From Ruegeria lacuscaerulensis (GTDB taxonomy: Bacteria > Pseudomonadota > Alphaproteobacteria > Rhodobacterales > Rhodobacteraceae): 64,000 nucleotides of DNA. Made by a program: the position numbers and the translations under genes. The notes under the pieces are model-generated. The model was not told the DNA's origin and did not search any database. It saw only the letters and a program-made list of their open reading frames with translations. The stretch is taken from assembly GCF_013034685.1 (NCBI RefSeq), contig NZ_WQGO01000001.1, forward strand, positions 310,001 through 374,000. The letters run 5' to 3'. Of this stretch, positions 10,370 to 19,645 are shown piece by piece. Position 1 is the stretch's first letter. Each line of letters starts with the position of its first letter.

Positions 10370-11056
10370 ATGTCATCAAAACTTCTGGCCGAGTTTTTCG
10401 GCACGTTCTGGCTGGTGCTGGGCGGGTGCGGCAGTGCGGTATTGGCAGCCGGAGTGGCCGATGTGGGTATCGGCTGGCTGGGCGTTTCATTCGCCTTTGG
10501 CCTGACGGTTCTGACCATGGCCTATGCGGTCGGTCACATCTCGGGCGGGCATTTCAATCCGGCGGTCAGCCTTGGTCTGATGATCGGCGGACGGTTTGAC
10601 GCCAAGGATCTGATTCCCTACTGGATCGCGCAGGTGATAGGCGCGGTTGCGGCAGCGGCTGTGTTATATCTGATCGTCAGCGGCGCGCCGGGGTTTGAAG
10701 GCGCAGGCGGGTTTGCCTCAAACGGGTATGGTGAGGCCTCACCGGAAGGCTATTCGATGCTATCCGCGCTGGTGATCGAGATCGTGATGACCGCGTTTTT
10801 TCTGATCATCATCCTTGGTGCGACATCGAATTTTGCACCCGAAGGCTTTGCGCCGATCGCCATTGGCCTGGGCCTGACGCTGATCCACCTGATCTCGATC
10901 CCCGTGACGAATACATCGGTAAACCCAGCGCGCTCGACCGGCGTTGCCCTCTTTGCAGACGGTCCTGCGATGGCGCAGCTTTGGCTGTTCTGGGTCGCAC
11001 CGCTGATTGGGGCCGCAATCGGGGCGCTGATCTGGAAAGCAATGGGTGACGACTGA
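10370..11056 (+). CDS. aqpZ: Aquaporin Z-type water channel
   Basis: A 228-residue MIP-family channel with six membrane helices. The two pore motifs are present: HFNPAVS and SVNPARS. The His in the half-helix region and the Arg after the second NPA fit a water-selective filter. The ATG at 10370 is preceded by GGAGGG, which favours it over an in-frame ATG seven codons upstream. Inner-membrane osmotic water flux is the expected role. Confidence 0.96.
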   Translation: MSSKLLAEFFGTFWLVLGGCGSAVLAAGVADVGIGWLGVSFAFGLTVLTMAYAVGHISGGHFNPAVSLGLMIGGRFDAKDLIPYWIAQVIGAVAAAAVLYLIVSGAPGFEGAGGFASNGYGEASPEGYSMLSALVIEIVMTAFFLIIILGATSNFAPEGFAPIAIGLGLTLIHLISIPVTNTSVNPARSTGVALFADGPAMAQLWLFWVAPLIGAAIGALIWKAMGDD

Positions 11057-11061
11057 AGCAA

Positions 11062-11093
11062 AAAGCCCCGATGCAGCGCATCGGGGCTTTTTA
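11062..11093. terminator. Bidirectional terminator between aqpZ and a cyclophilin gene
   Basis: AAGCCCCGATG and its complement form a long stem around CAGC, with A-rich sequence on one side and T-rich on the other. It can serve the convergent genes on both strands. Confidence 0.88.
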
Positions 11094-11094
11094 A

Positions 11095-11643
11095 TTATTC
11101 CGTTACAGTGACTTTTTTCATCACATCCGGCTGGCCGATCACCGCGCCGTTGGGACCGTCGCCGCGCTTGATCGAGTCCACCACGTCCATACCGCCGGTC
11201 ACTTGACCCACAACCGTATACTGACCGTTCAGGAACGGACCGGGCGCAAACATGATAAAGAACTGCGAGTTTGCACTGTTGGGGTCTTGCGCCCGCGCCA
11301 TGCCCACAACACCCCGGTCATAGTTATAGTCCGAGAACTCGGCAGGCAGATCCGGGCGATCCGACCCGCCGGTGCCCGCACGGCGCAGGTCACTGCCCAG
11401 ACGGCCATGCTCTACATCCCCGGTCTGCGCCATGAAGCCTTCGATCACGCGGTGAAAGACCACCCCGTCATACTTGCCTTCGGCAGCCAGAGTGCTGATC
11501 TGTTCCACATGTTTCGGGGCCAGATCGTCAAACAGATCGACAGTCACGGTGCCATTGGCACCCTCGCCCTCGATCTCAATCTCAAGGCCTGTGGCAAGCA
11601 CAGGGCTAGCCAGCAAGGCAAAAGCAGCGGCCAGCTTATACAT
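11095..11643 (-). CDS. Periplasmic peptidylprolyl isomerase (cyclophilin)
   Basis: A 182-residue cyclophilin with a signal peptide (MYKLAAAFALLASPVLA, residues 1-17), so it probably folds proteins in the periplasm. The core motifs FHRVIEGFMAQTGD and NSANSQFFIMFA are present. Its ATG overlaps the stop of the upstream cyclophilin gene by 8 bp (ATGTATAA), indicating one transcript and coupled translation. Confidence 0.94.
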   Translation of the reverse strand: MYKLAAAFALLASPVLATGLEIEIEGEGANGTVTVDLFDDLAPKHVEQISTLAAEGKYDGVVFHRVIEGFMAQTGDVEHGRLGSDLRRAGTGGSDRPDLPAEFSDYNYDRGVVGMARAQDPNSANSQFFIMFAPGPFLNGQYTVVGQVTGGMDVVDSIKRGDGPNGAVIGQPDVMKKVTVTE

Positions 11644-12142
11644 CGGCGGCCACCTTGACGCTGATCATGCGGTCAGGGCTCATCGGCGGCTCACCACGAG
11701 TTATGGCATCGACATGTTCCATCCCTTCGATGACTCGACCGTAGACGGTGTATTGGCCGTTCAGGAAGTGATTGTCCTTGAAGTTGATGAAGAACTGCGA
11801 ATTGGCCGAATCCGGATTCTGCGAGCGTGCCGCGCCCAGCGTGCCCCGGTCGTGTGGCAGTTTCGAGAACTCTGCCGGAACGTTCGGCAGCGACGAGCCG
11901 CCTGTACCCGCCATACGGATGTTGAACCCGTCTTCCATGTCGCCGTGCTGCACATCGCCGGTCTGCGCCATGAAGCCGTCGATCACACGGTGGAAGGCCA
12001 CGTTGTCGTACTCGCCACCACGGGCCAGTTCTTTCATCCGGGCCGAGTGCTGAGGGGCCACTTCAGGCAGCAGTTCGATGACGACATTGCCGTCTTTCAG
12101 CTCGATGATGATGGTGTTTTCGGGATCCTTGATCTCGGCCAT
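11636..12142 (-). CDS. Cytoplasmic peptidylprolyl isomerase (cyclophilin)
   Basis: A 168-residue cyclophilin without a signal peptide. It carries FHRVIDGFMAQTGDVQ and NSANSQFFINF and should act in the cytoplasm. It is the first gene of a two-gene unit with the exported paralogue, which arose by tandem duplication or pairing of cytoplasmic and secreted forms. GGAGG precedes the ATG at 12142. It is divergent from pgk. Confidence 0.94.
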   Translation of the reverse strand: MAEIKDPENTIIIELKDGNVVIELLPEVAPQHSARMKELARGGEYDNVAFHRVIDGFMAQTGDVQHGDMEDGFNIRMAGTGGSSLPNVPAEFSKLPHDRGTLGAARSQNPDSANSQFFINFKDNHFLNGQYTVYGRVIEGMEHVDAITRGEPPMSPDRMISVKVAADV

Positions 12143-12274
12143 GTGGCCCTCCTGTCGTTTATCTTGCGCAAATACCTATGCGGCATGGGCGTGAATGCCA
12201 AGTGACGCATTGACCTGAGGGCAAAATGCAGGAAAAGAACCGCTTAAATCGGTTGTAACGACAAGGACAGAGTG

Positions 12275-13462
12275 ATGGGCTGGAAAACACTGGACGATAT
12301 GGACCTGAACGGCAAACGCGTGCTGGTGCGCGTCGATATCAACGTGCCGGTCGTTGACGGTGTTGTGACCGACGCCACCCGCATTCAGCGCATCGTGCCC
12401 ACCGTGCGCGATATCCTTGCGGCAGGCGGCAAGCCGATCCTACTGGCGCATTTCGGCCGTCCGGGTGGCGAACGACGCGAGAACCTGTCGCTGAAACAGC
12501 TAATCCCCACCCTGACCACTGCCTTTGGCGCAGATGTGCTGTTTGCCGCAGATTGCGTCGGCACCGAGGCCGAGCTGGCTGCAGAGCAGCTGCAGCCCGG
12601 CCAGGTTCTGTTGCTGGAAAACACCCGTTTCCACGCTGCTGAAACCAAGAATGACGCTGATCTGGCCGCTGGAATGGCCAAACTCGGCGAAGTCTATTGC
12701 AACGACGCTTTCTCGGCCGCGCACCGCGCACACAGTTCGACCGAGGCCATTGCCCGCCTTCTGCCCGCCTGCGCCGGTCGCCTGATGCAAGCCGAGCTCG
12801 AGGCCCTTGAGGGCGCTCTGGGCGCGCCAAAACGCCCGGTGACGGCGGTTGTGGGCGGAGCCAAAGTGTCCACCAAGCTGGAGCTGCTGGGCAATCTGAT
12901 CGAAAAAGTGGACTATCTGATCATCGGCGGCGGAATGGCCAACACTTTCCTCGTTGCCAAAGGCCTGAATGTCGGCAAGTCGCTTGCGGAAACCGCCATG
13001 AAGGACACCGCAGCCGAAATCATGGCCAAAGCGGAAAACTCGGGCTGCAAGATCGTTCTGCCAACGGATGTCGTTGTGGCCGACAAGTTCGAGGCAGGTG
13101 CCCCACATCAGGTTCTGCCCGTGGATCAATGCACCAATGACGGCATGATCCTAGACGCCGGCCCTGACAGTTTTGCCGCAATTTCCCAGATCTTCGCAGA
13201 AAGCAAAACGCTGATTTGGAACGGCCCGCTGGGCGCATTTGAGATCGAGCCCTTTGACGCTGCCACCAACGCCGCAGCCTTGAAAGCCGCCGCTTTGACC
13301 CGCTCGGGCCAGTTGGTGTCCGTCGCCGGCGGCGGCGACACGGTTGCGGCGCTGAACGCATCCGGCGCGGCCAAGGATTTCTCGTATATCTCGACCGCAG
13401 GCGGCGCGTTTTTGGAGTGGATGGAAGGCAAGACCCTGCCGGGCGTCGCCGCGCTAGAGTAA
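12275..13462 (+). CDS. pgk: Phosphoglycerate kinase
   Basis: A 395-residue monomeric glycolytic kinase: 1,3-bisphosphoglycerate plus ADP to 3-phosphoglycerate plus ATP. The substrate-binding RVDINVP motif near the N-terminus, the HFGRPGG segment and the C-terminal nucleotide loop ([12 protein letters not shown]) are intact. The ATG at 12275 follows AAGGACAG; a GTG directly before it is less likely. An ftsB-like gene and pdhABC lie downstream on the same strand. An inverted repeat with a 14-nt loop (CCCCTGA 13475-13481, TCAGGGG 13496-13502) follows the stop. Confidence 0.98.
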   Translation: MGWKTLDDMDLNGKRVLVRVDINVPVVDGVVTDATRIQRIVPTVRDILAAGGKPILLAHFGRPGGERRENLSLKQLIPTLTTAFGADVLFAADCVGTEAELAAEQLQPGQVLLLENTRFHAAETKNDADLAAGMAKLGEVYCNDAFSAAHRAHSSTEAIARLLPACAGRLMQAELEALEGALGAPKRPVTAVVGGAKVSTKLELLGNLIEKVDYLIIGGGMANTFLVAKGLNVGKSLAETAMKDTAAEIMAKAENSGCKIVLPTDVVVADKFEAGAPHQVLPVDQCTNDGMILDAGPDSFAAISQIFAESKTLIWNGPLGAFEIEPFDAATNAAALKAAALTRSGQLVSVAGGGDTVAALNASGAAKDFSYISTAGGAFLEWMEGKTLPGVAALE

Positions 13463-13590
13463 TAAAATTCACGGCCCCTGACACTTTTTTGCGAATCAGG
13501 GGATTCACAACCCGAATCACCTGTGACATAGTGCTTTCAGAGGTCCGAAAAGGGCCCGTTGTTGAGGCGTTTCATACGGCGGTAAACAGA

Positions 13591-13890
13591 GTGTCCCGTT
13601 CCAATCGGCCCGGTTTGGGCGCAGTCGTTTTCTTCATGGTGGCATTTATGCTGGGTGTTTATTTCACCTTCGCTGCCGTGCAGGGGGGCTATGGCCTGTT
13701 CCGACGGGTCGAGATTGCAGCGGAACGGGACGCCCTGTCGCGCGATCTGGAAAAGCTGGAAGCCAAGATCGCCCAGATGGAGAACCTAACCCGTCGCCTC
13801 TCGGACACTTATCTGGATCTGGATCTGCTGGATCAACAGGCACGCTCGGTACTGGGCATGATCCGCTCGGACGAAATTGTTATCCGCTAA
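13591..13890 (+). CDS. ftsB: FtsB/DivIC-type septum formation initiator
   Basis: A 99-residue single-pass membrane protein: a short basic N-terminus, a membrane helix at about residues 12-32, then a coiled coil (ERDALSRDLEKLEAKIAQMENL) and a short conserved tail. This is the architecture of FtsB, which with FtsL and FtsQ activates septal wall synthesis. Location just before pdhA is usual in alphaproteobacteria. The GTG at 13591 gives the normal family length; its ribosome binding site is weak. Confidence 0.86.
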   Translation: MSRSNRPGLGAVVFFMVAFMLGVYFTFAAVQGGYGLFRRVEIAAERDALSRDLEKLEAKIAQMENLTRRLSDTYLDLDLLDQQARSVLGMIRSDEIVIR

Positions 13891-13899
13891 GCCCGACCA

Positions 13900-13920
13900 A
13901 GATTTTTCGACGAAAAATCT
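13900..13920. repeat. Dispersed palindrome, copy 1
   Basis: A 21-bp inverted repeat, AGATTTTTCG-A-CGAAAAATCT, ten bases after the ftsB stop. A near-identical copy follows glnA at 56514-56534. It has no U tract and is probably a genome-wide intergenic palindrome. Confidence 0.75.
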
Positions 13921-14008
13921 CTGACGTCGCACCCTTTGATACCCGTGCTTGCAGGGTCAGTGTCGCCGCATATTTTCCCTCGCCAGAGCATCGGAAATGC
14001 TTTATGAA

Positions 14009-14028
14009 ATAGTTTAACGCTAAACTAT
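14009..14028. promoter_or_regulatory. Candidate operator upstream of pdhA
   Basis: A perfect inverted repeat ATAGTTTA-ACGC-TAAACTAT, 27 bp before the pdhA start, in an AT-rich stretch where the promoter should lie. The arms, spacing and position fit a dimeric repressor or activator site. The regulator is not identifiable from this window. Confidence 0.55.
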
Positions 14029-14054
14029 CTTGCCGAGAGGGGGAGATCGCCAAT

Positions 14055-15044
14055 ATGGCTGCGCGAAAAACCACAAAGAAGCCAAATGTTTCTGCTGAAG
14101 AACTCACCACATATTACCGGGAAATGCTGCTGATCCGCCGATTCGAGGAGAAGGCCGGCCAGCTTTATGGAATGGGCCTGATTGGCGGCTTCTGCCACCT
14201 CTATATCGGTCAGGAAGCCGTTGTTGTGGGTCTCGAGGCCGCAGCGAAAGAGGGTGACAAGCGAATTACCTCTTACCGCGACCATGGCCACATGCTGGCC
14301 TGCGGCATGGATCCGGGCGGCGTGATGGCCGAACTGACCGGACGTATTGGCGGCCTGTCCAAGGGCAAGGGTGGCTCGATGCACATGTTCTCGAAAGAGA
14401 AGCATTTCTATGGCGGCCACGGCATCGTTGGCGCGCAGGTTCCATTGGGTGCAGGTCTGGCGTTTGCAGATAAGTATAAAGAAAACGGCGGCGTCACCTT
14501 TACCTATTTTGGCGATGGTGCTGCGAACCAGGGTCAGGTTTACGAGACGTTTAACATGGCGGCCCTGTGGGACCTTCCCGTGGTTTTCGTGATCGAGAAC
14601 AACCAATACGCAATGGGAACATCACAGGCACGCTCGACCTCAACCAAAGATATCTACCATCGTGGCGAGGCTTTCGGCATCCCCGGCGAGATCGTGAACG
14701 GCATGGATGTGCTTGCAGTCAAAGCTGCCGGTGAAAAAGCCGTCGCCCACTGCCGCGCGGGTAAAGGCCCATATATCCTTGAGGTCAAAACCTACCGCTA
14801 CCGCGGCCACTCGATGTCCGACCCGGCCAAATACCGCACCCGCGAAGAGGTTCAGAAGGTCCGCGAACAAAGCGACCCGATCGAACATGTGCGTGAGCTG
14901 CTGCTGACCGGTAAACACGCGAGCGAAGATGACCTGAAGGCGATCGACAAAGAGATCAAAGAGATCGTCAACCAGGCCGCCGAATTCTCGAAAGAAAGCC
15001 CCGAGCCTTCCGTGGAAGAGCTCTGGACAGATATCTACGCCTGA
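14055..15044 (+). CDS. pdhA: Pyruvate dehydrogenase E1 alpha
   Basis: A 329-residue alpha subunit of the thiamine-diphosphate-dependent decarboxylase that starts acetyl-CoA formation from pyruvate. The ThDP motif (GDGAANQG, ending with ENNQYAMGTS) and the phospho-loop region (YRYRGHSMSDPAKYR) are clear. GAGGGGGAG lies upstream of the ATG. It heads pdhA-pdhB-pdhC, with 15 bp to pdhB. Confidence 0.98.
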   Translation: MAARKTTKKPNVSAEELTTYYREMLLIRRFEEKAGQLYGMGLIGGFCHLYIGQEAVVVGLEAAAKEGDKRITSYRDHGHMLACGMDPGGVMAELTGRIGGLSKGKGGSMHMFSKEKHFYGGHGIVGAQVPLGAGLAFADKYKENGGVTFTYFGDGAANQGQVYETFNMAALWDLPVVFVIENNQYAMGTSQARSTSTKDIYHRGEAFGIPGEIVNGMDVLAVKAAGEKAVAHCRAGKGPYILEVKTYRYRGHSMSDPAKYRTREEVQKVREQSDPIEHVRELLLTGKHASEDDLKAIDKEIKEIVNQAAEFSKESPEPSVEELWTDIYA

Positions 15045-15059
15045 GAGGACGACTAAGAC

Positions 15060-16424
15060 ATGGCAACCGAAATTCTCATGCCCGCCCTTTCGCCCACAAT
15101 GGAAGAGGGCACGCTGGCCAAATGGCTGGTCAAAGAAGGCGACACTGTATCATCCGGCGATATCATGGCCGAGATCGAAACCGACAAGGCCACGATGGAG
15201 TTTGAGGCGGTCGATGAAGGTATCGTCGGCAAGATCCTGATCGCTGAAGGCACCGAAGGCGTCAAGGTCAACACGCCTATCGCGGTCCTTGTGGAAGAAG
15301 GCGAAGACGCTTCCGCCCTGCCCGCGGCTGCGCCCGCAGCCGCAGCGGTAACCGAGGCCGCCCCTGCGGCGGTTGAGGCCCCCGCTTCTGCCCCTGCTGC
15401 GCCCGTGATAGACCTGTCGCCCGACTGGCCTGCAGACGCCGAGATGAAATCGGAAACCGTCCGCGAAGCCCTGCGCGACGCGATGGCCGAGGAAATGCGC
15501 GGTGACGAAGACGTCTATCTGATGGGCGAGGAAGTCGCCGAATATCAAGGTGCGTATAAAATCAGCCAAGGTCTGCTGGACGAATTCGGCAGCAAACGCG
15601 TGATCGACACCCCTATCACCGAGCATGGTTTCGCCGGTATCGCAGTGGGTTCTGCCTTTGGCGGTCTGAAACCCATCGTTGAGTTCATGACCTTCAACTT
15701 CGCCATGCAGGCGATTGACCAGATCATCAACTCCGCCGCCAAGACGCTCTATATGTCCGGCGGTCAAATGGGCTGTCCCATCGTGTTCCGTGGCCCCAAC
15801 GGTGCCGCTGCCCGCGTGGCCGCGCAGCACAGCCAGGATTACGCGGCGTGGTATATGCAAATCCCCGGTCTAAAAGTCGTCATGCCTTACTCCGCGGCCG
15901 ACGCCAAAGGCCTGCTGAAATCGGCGATCCGCGACCCCAATCCGGTGATCTTCCTGGAAAACGAAATCCTCTACGGGCGGTCCTTCGACGTGCCGCAGGT
16001 GGATGACCTGACTGTGCCGTTGGGCAAAGCACGCATTTGGCGCGAAGGCACAGACGTGACGATCGTCAGCTTTGGCATCGGCATGCAATACGCACTGGAA
16101 GCCGCTGACAAGCTGGCCGAGGAAGGTATCAGCGCCGAAGTCATCGACCTGCGCACCATCCGCCCGATGGACACCGGCGCGATCATCAACTCGGTGATGA
16201 AAACCAACCGTCTGGTGACTGTCGAAGAAGGCTGGCCGCAAGGTTCGGTCGGCAGTTATATCAGTTCGGTGGTGATGCAAGAGGCTTTCGACTATCTGGA
16301 CGCGCCGGTCATCAATTGCACCGGCAAGGATGTTCCGATGCCCTATGCCGCGAACCTCGAAAAGCTGGCCCTGATCACCACCGATGAGGTGATCGCCGCC
16401 GTCAAACAAGTGACCTACCGGTAA
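15060..16424 (+). CDS. pdhB: Pyruvate dehydrogenase E1 beta with N-terminal lipoyl domain
   Basis: A 454-residue beta subunit. Residues 1-78 are a lipoyl domain with the lipoylated Lys in [10 protein letters not shown]. An Ala/Pro linker (about 82-118) leads to the transketolase-type E1 beta domain (about 125-454). A lipoyl domain on E1 beta is the alphaproteobacterial arrangement. The lipoyl domain is very close to that of pdhC at protein level, while the DNA differs at many third positions. Confidence 0.98.
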   Translation: MATEILMPALSPTMEEGTLAKWLVKEGDTVSSGDIMAEIETDKATMEFEAVDEGIVGKILIAEGTEGVKVNTPIAVLVEEGEDASALPAAAPAAAAVTEAAPAAVEAPASAPAAPVIDLSPDWPADAEMKSETVREALRDAMAEEMRGDEDVYLMGEEVAEYQGAYKISQGLLDEFGSKRVIDTPITEHGFAGIAVGSAFGGLKPIVEFMTFNFAMQAIDQIINSAAKTLYMSGGQMGCPIVFRGPNGAAARVAAQHSQDYAAWYMQIPGLKVVMPYSAADAKGLLKSAIRDPNPVIFLENEILYGRSFDVPQVDDLTVPLGKARIWREGTDVTIVSFGIGMQYALEAADKLAEEGISAEVIDLRTIRPMDTGAIINSVMKTNRLVTVEEGWPQGSVGSYISSVVMQEAFDYLDAPVINCTGKDVPMPYAANLEKLALITTDEVIAAVKQVTYR

Positions 16425-16436
16425 GGAGCGACACAG

Positions 16437-17735
16437 ATGCCCACAGAAATTCTGATGCCCGCCCTGTCGCCGACCATGGAAGAAGGCACGCTTGCCAAAT
16501 GGCTGGTCAAAGAGGGCGACACCGTCTCGTCTGGCGACCTGCTGGCGGAGATTGAAACCGACAAGGCCACGATGGAATTCGAGGCCGTTGATGAAGGTAC
16601 CATTGGCAAGATCCTGATCCCGGAAGGCTCCGAAGGCGTGAAGGTCAACACGGCCATCGCGATCCTGCTGGAAGATGGTGAAAGCGCCGATGATATCTGC
16701 GCAACACCCGCAGCAGCCCCCGCGGCTGCCCCGGCAGGCGCTGCGGGTAACGAGGCCGCCCCTGCGGCGTCCGAGGCGCCCGCCCCTGCCCCGGCTACTC
16801 CGGTCAAGGCCGATGGCGGTCGTATCTTTGCCTCGCCTCTGGCCCGCCGGATTGCCGCGCAAAAGGGCCTTGATCTGGCGCAGATCACCGGTTCGGGTCC
16901 GCATGGACGTATCGTCAAAGCAGATGTGGAAGGCGCAACAGCGACGGCCCCAGCGGCAGCGCCCGCACCTGCAGCAGCGGCTCCGGCGGCGGCGGCACCG
17001 GCTGGCCCCTCGGCAGACGCAGTTGCCAAGATGTACGAGGGTCGCGACTACGAGGAAATCAAGCTCGACGGCATGCGCAAGACCATCGCCGCGCGCCTGT
17101 CCGAGGCCAAGCAGACCATCCCGCATTTCTACCTGCGCCGCGATATCAAACTGGACGCGCTGCTCAAGTTCCGCAGCCAGTTGAACAAGCAGCTGGAAGG
17201 CCGTGGCGTGAAGCTCAGCGTCAACGACTTCATCATCAAAGCTGTCGCCAACGCGCTGCAACAGGTTCCAGCCTGTAACGCGGTTTGGGCCGGTGATCGG
17301 GTGCTGCAGCTGAAGCCATCGGACGTGGCCGTCGCTGTCGCGATCGAGGGCGGTCTGTTCACCCCGGTTCTGCAGGATGCCGACACCAAGTCGCTGTCTG
17401 CTTTGTCGACCGAGATGAAGGACCTAGCCGGGCGCGCGCGTGAACGCAAACTGGCACCGCATGAATATCAGGGCGGTACCTTTGCGATCTCGAATCTGGG
17501 CATGTTTGGCATCGACAATTTCGACGCTATCGTGAACCCGCCGCACGCTGGAATTCTGGCTGTGGGCACCGGTGTCAAGAAACCGGTTGTAGGCGATGAT
17601 GGAGAACTGACCGCAGCAACCGTAATGTCCGTCACCATGTCCGTCGATCATCGGGTTATCGATGGTGCGCTTGGGGCAGAACTGCTGCAAGCTATCGTGG
17701 AAAACCTTGAAAACCCGATGGTTATGCTGGCCTAA
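16437..17735 (+). CDS. pdhC: Dihydrolipoyl acetyltransferase (PDH E2)
   Basis: A 432-residue E2 that carries acetyl groups to CoA. It has a lipoyl domain (1-78, Lys in [10 protein letters not shown]), an Ala/Pro linker and a peripheral subunit-binding domain (about 123-160, [17 protein letters not shown]). A second flexible linker leads to the catalytic core (about 205-432), with the active-site [12 protein letters not shown] near the end. It starts 12 bp after pdhB. E3 is not in the window. Confidence 0.98.
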   Translation: MPTEILMPALSPTMEEGTLAKWLVKEGDTVSSGDLLAEIETDKATMEFEAVDEGTIGKILIPEGSEGVKVNTAIAILLEDGESADDICATPAAAPAAAPAGAAGNEAAPAASEAPAPAPATPVKADGGRIFASPLARRIAAQKGLDLAQITGSGPHGRIVKADVEGATATAPAAAPAPAAAAPAAAAPAGPSADAVAKMYEGRDYEEIKLDGMRKTIAARLSEAKQTIPHFYLRRDIKLDALLKFRSQLNKQLEGRGVKLSVNDFIIKAVANALQQVPACNAVWAGDRVLQLKPSDVAVAVAIEGGLFTPVLQDADTKSLSALSTEMKDLAGRARERKLAPHEYQGGTFAISNLGMFGIDNFDAIVNPPHAGILAVGTGVKKPVVGDDGELTAATVMSVTMSVDHRVIDGALGAELLQAIVENLENPMVMLA

Positions 17736-17753
17736 CATCTAATAACACAAAAC

Positions 17754-17785
17754 AGCCGCGCCCGATTTTCCGGCGCGGCTTTTTG
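17754..17785 (+). terminator. Terminator of the pdh operon
   Basis: AGCCGCG pairs with CGCGGCT, followed by TTTTT, 19 bp after the pdhC stop. Confidence 0.9.
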
Positions 17786-17889
17786 GTGCCCTGACGGGAT
17801 GTGAGCAAGCGTGATCTGCCCGACTGTTGCTAGGTTCTGCGCAGCACACCAAATTGAGTGCAGATCAGAAACGAATGCACAGGTGCCCC

Positions 17890-18126
17890 ATGACCTTCAC
17901 GCGAATTACTCGAACAGGATTGGTTTTGCTGATGCTGGCTGCGATTGCACCCGCCGACGCCTATGCCAAGCCCAATAGCTATCCCGGCGAAAACTCGAAA
18001 TACAATTCAAAAAGCGCGGTTGCCAAATGGGAAGCAGAACGTTCCAAACGAATTGAAGAGCGTAAGAAACGGCGGGAAGAACGGCGGCTCAAGCGGTTGA
18101 ACGAAAAGAACAACCGCTCGAACTAA
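17890..18126 (+). CDS. Small secreted basic protein
   Basis: A 78-residue protein not recognised as a family. A signal peptide spans about residues 1-26 (LVLLMLAAIAPADAYA). The mature part is short, starting KPNSYPGENSKYNSK, and ends in a highly charged helix rich in Arg, Lys and Glu (ERSKRIEERKKRREERR). It may bind an acidic surface such as wall or nucleic acid; this is a guess from charge only. An in-frame ATG at 17875 is also possible. Convergent with cysE, 7 bp apart. Confidence 0.65.
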   Translation: MTFTRITRTGLVLLMLAAIAPADAYAKPNSYPGENSKYNSKSAVAKWEAERSKRIEERKKRREERRLKRLNEKNNRSN

Positions 18127-18133
18127 TACTCAC

Positions 18134-18943
18134 TTACTGGTCCTTTCCCAGCATGTGATCCATCGAGATCGAGGGCTGATCGCACCCTGCTTCGCCCACG
18201 ATCTTGGCCGGAATACCCGCCACTGTTTTGCACGCGGGCACTTCCTGTAGCACAACCGAGCCCGCAGCGATCCGGCTGCAATGACCCACTTCGATATTGC
18301 CCAGAACCTTGGCCCCGGCCCCGATCAGAACACCGTTGCCAATCTTGGGATGACGCTGCTCTTCTTCCTTACCGGTCCCGCCCAGCGTCACTGAATGCAG
18401 CATCGAGACATTGTCCCCCACCACAGCAGTTTCGCCAATCACTATGGAATGGGCATGGTCGATCATGATCCCTTTGCCGATTTTCGCGGCGGGGTGAATG
18501 TCGATCCCGAAAATCTCGGACGAGCGCATCTGGAAGAAATAGGCCAGATCGTAGCGTTTCTTCTGCCACAGCCAATGCGCCACACGGTAGGCCTGCATCG
18601 CCTGATAACCTTTGAAGTACAGGATCGGCTGCAGCAGGCGGTGGCAGGCTGGATCGCGTTCGTAGACCGCCATAAGGTCAGCGCGAGCCGCCTCGATCAA
18701 CGACGGATCGTCGGCATAGGCTTCGTCCACAATCTCGCGCAGCACCATCATCGACATCTCGTTCGAGCACAGCTTTGCCGCTACGCGATACGACAACGCG
18801 CGCTCAAGACTGCGGTGATGCAGGATACAGGCATGCACCAGCCCGCCCATCAGGGGCTCATTTTCAACGGCCGCTTCGGCCTCGGTCGTGATGCGGTCCC
18901 AGACGGGGTCGACGGGGGTCACAAGACTGCGCTTTTCCAACAT
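18134..18943 (-). CDS. cysE: Serine O-acetyltransferase
   Basis: A 269-residue enzyme making O-acetylserine from serine and acetyl-CoA, the entry to cysteine synthesis. The N-terminal helical SATase domain (about 10-140) precedes the left-handed beta-helix hexapeptide domain. That domain contains GIDIHPAAKIGKGIMIDH and GDNVSMLHSVTLGGTG, with the catalytic His/Asp. Cysteine feedback through the C-terminal tail is known for the family. Divergent from the DksA-like gene. Confidence 0.97.
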   Translation of the reverse strand: MLEKRSLVTPVDPVWDRITTEAEAAVENEPLMGGLVHACILHHRSLERALSYRVAAKLCSNEMSMMVLREIVDEAYADDPSLIEAARADLMAVYERDPACHRLLQPILYFKGYQAMQAYRVAHWLWQKKRYDLAYFFQMRSSEIFGIDIHPAAKIGKGIMIDHAHSIVIGETAVVGDNVSMLHSVTLGGTGKEEEQRHPKIGNGVLIGAGAKVLGNIEVGHCSRIAAGSVVLQEVPACKTVAGIPAKIVGEAGCDQPSISMDHMLGKDQ

Positions 18944-19027
18944 GGCTTTTCATCCTTTGCTGCGCCTAGAATGCCATTTAGTGGCAAAAACGCCAAACGC
19001 AAACCCGTGATCTGCAAGGCAACGAAA

Positions 19028-19366
19028 ATGAATGCATCGCAACTGGCAGAATTCGAAGCCAAAATTCGAGCGCGGTTGGAAGAACTAGCGGAGGATTCAG
19101 CCGCTGGACAGGACGCGCAAGCGGTTGTCGAGCTGGACCAGCAAGCCGTCGGTCGCCTGAGCCGAATGGACGCTTTGCAAAATCAGGCCATGGCCAAGGC
19201 GCAGCAAGCAAACAGGAATCTGGAAATGCGCAGGTTGCAATCCGCATTGCAGCGTATGGAGGACTGGGAATACGGGTTTTGCGAGGGTTGTGGAGAGGAT
19301 ATCCCCGCTGGCCGCCTGAATTTGGACCTGGCGGCCAGCAAATGCGTCAGTTGCGCGTCTGGTTGA
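19028..19366 (+). CDS. DksA/TraR-type C4 zinc-finger protein
   Basis: A 112-residue protein with an N-terminal helical coiled coil (about 5-78) and a C4 zinc finger formed by Cys85, Cys88, Cys106 and Cys109. It is shorter than DksA (about 150). TraR/DksA proteins enter the RNA polymerase secondary channel, and some short ones are phage-borne. The ATG at 19028 sits in a weak context. Its last 20 bp overlap the end of the convergent small gene of the GTA unit. Confidence 0.86.
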   Translation: MNASQLAEFEAKIRARLEELAEDSAAGQDAQAVVELDQQAVGRLSRMDALQNQAMAKAQQANRNLEMRRLQSALQRMEDWEYGFCEGCGEDIPAGRLNLDLAASKCVSCASG

Positions 19367-19643
19367 TCCGAGTGTCGATCAGGTGACGGAGCACCAGTTC
19401 AAAGCACTGACAATAGCGCATATCGTCAAAGCTGGGCTCATCCGCCAGCTTCCTGTTGCGCGCCGCCGCCATCAGAGAACCATTTCCAAACAGCGGATGC
19501 ATACACCCGGTCTGGCCGACATAGGCATCGGCCAGTTCTGCTTCTTGGATCATACGTTGGCACAGGCGGTCCCGGTCCAGCGGGTCAACCCGTAACAGCA
19601 CCCGCGCGGCGGCACTGACATCGCCATGAAGCACCGGGCGCAT
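19347..19643 (-). CDS. Small conserved protein trailing the GTA cluster
   Basis: A 98-residue protein starting MRPVLHGDVSAAARVLL and containing a HPLFGNGSLMAAA segment. It matches my memory of a Rhodobacterales family (possibly DUF7742) encoded directly after the GTA host-specificity gene; the family number is unverified. Its ATG lies 2 bp after the g15 stop, so it should be co-transcribed with the GTA genes. Function unknown. It overlaps the end of the DksA-like gene by 20 bp. Confidence 0.7.
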   Translation of the reverse strand: MRPVLHGDVSAAARVLLRVDPLDRDRLCQRMIQEAELADAYVGQTGCMHPLFGNGSLMAAARNRKLADEPSFDDMRYCQCFELVLRHLIDTRINQTRN

Positions 19644-19645
19644 GG

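Noticed and set aside
15060..16680. Possible recent gene conversion between lipoyl domains of pdhB and pdhC
   Set aside because: The proteins are nearly identical over 78 residues, but the DNA differs at many third codon positions, so selection rather than recent copying explains the likeness.
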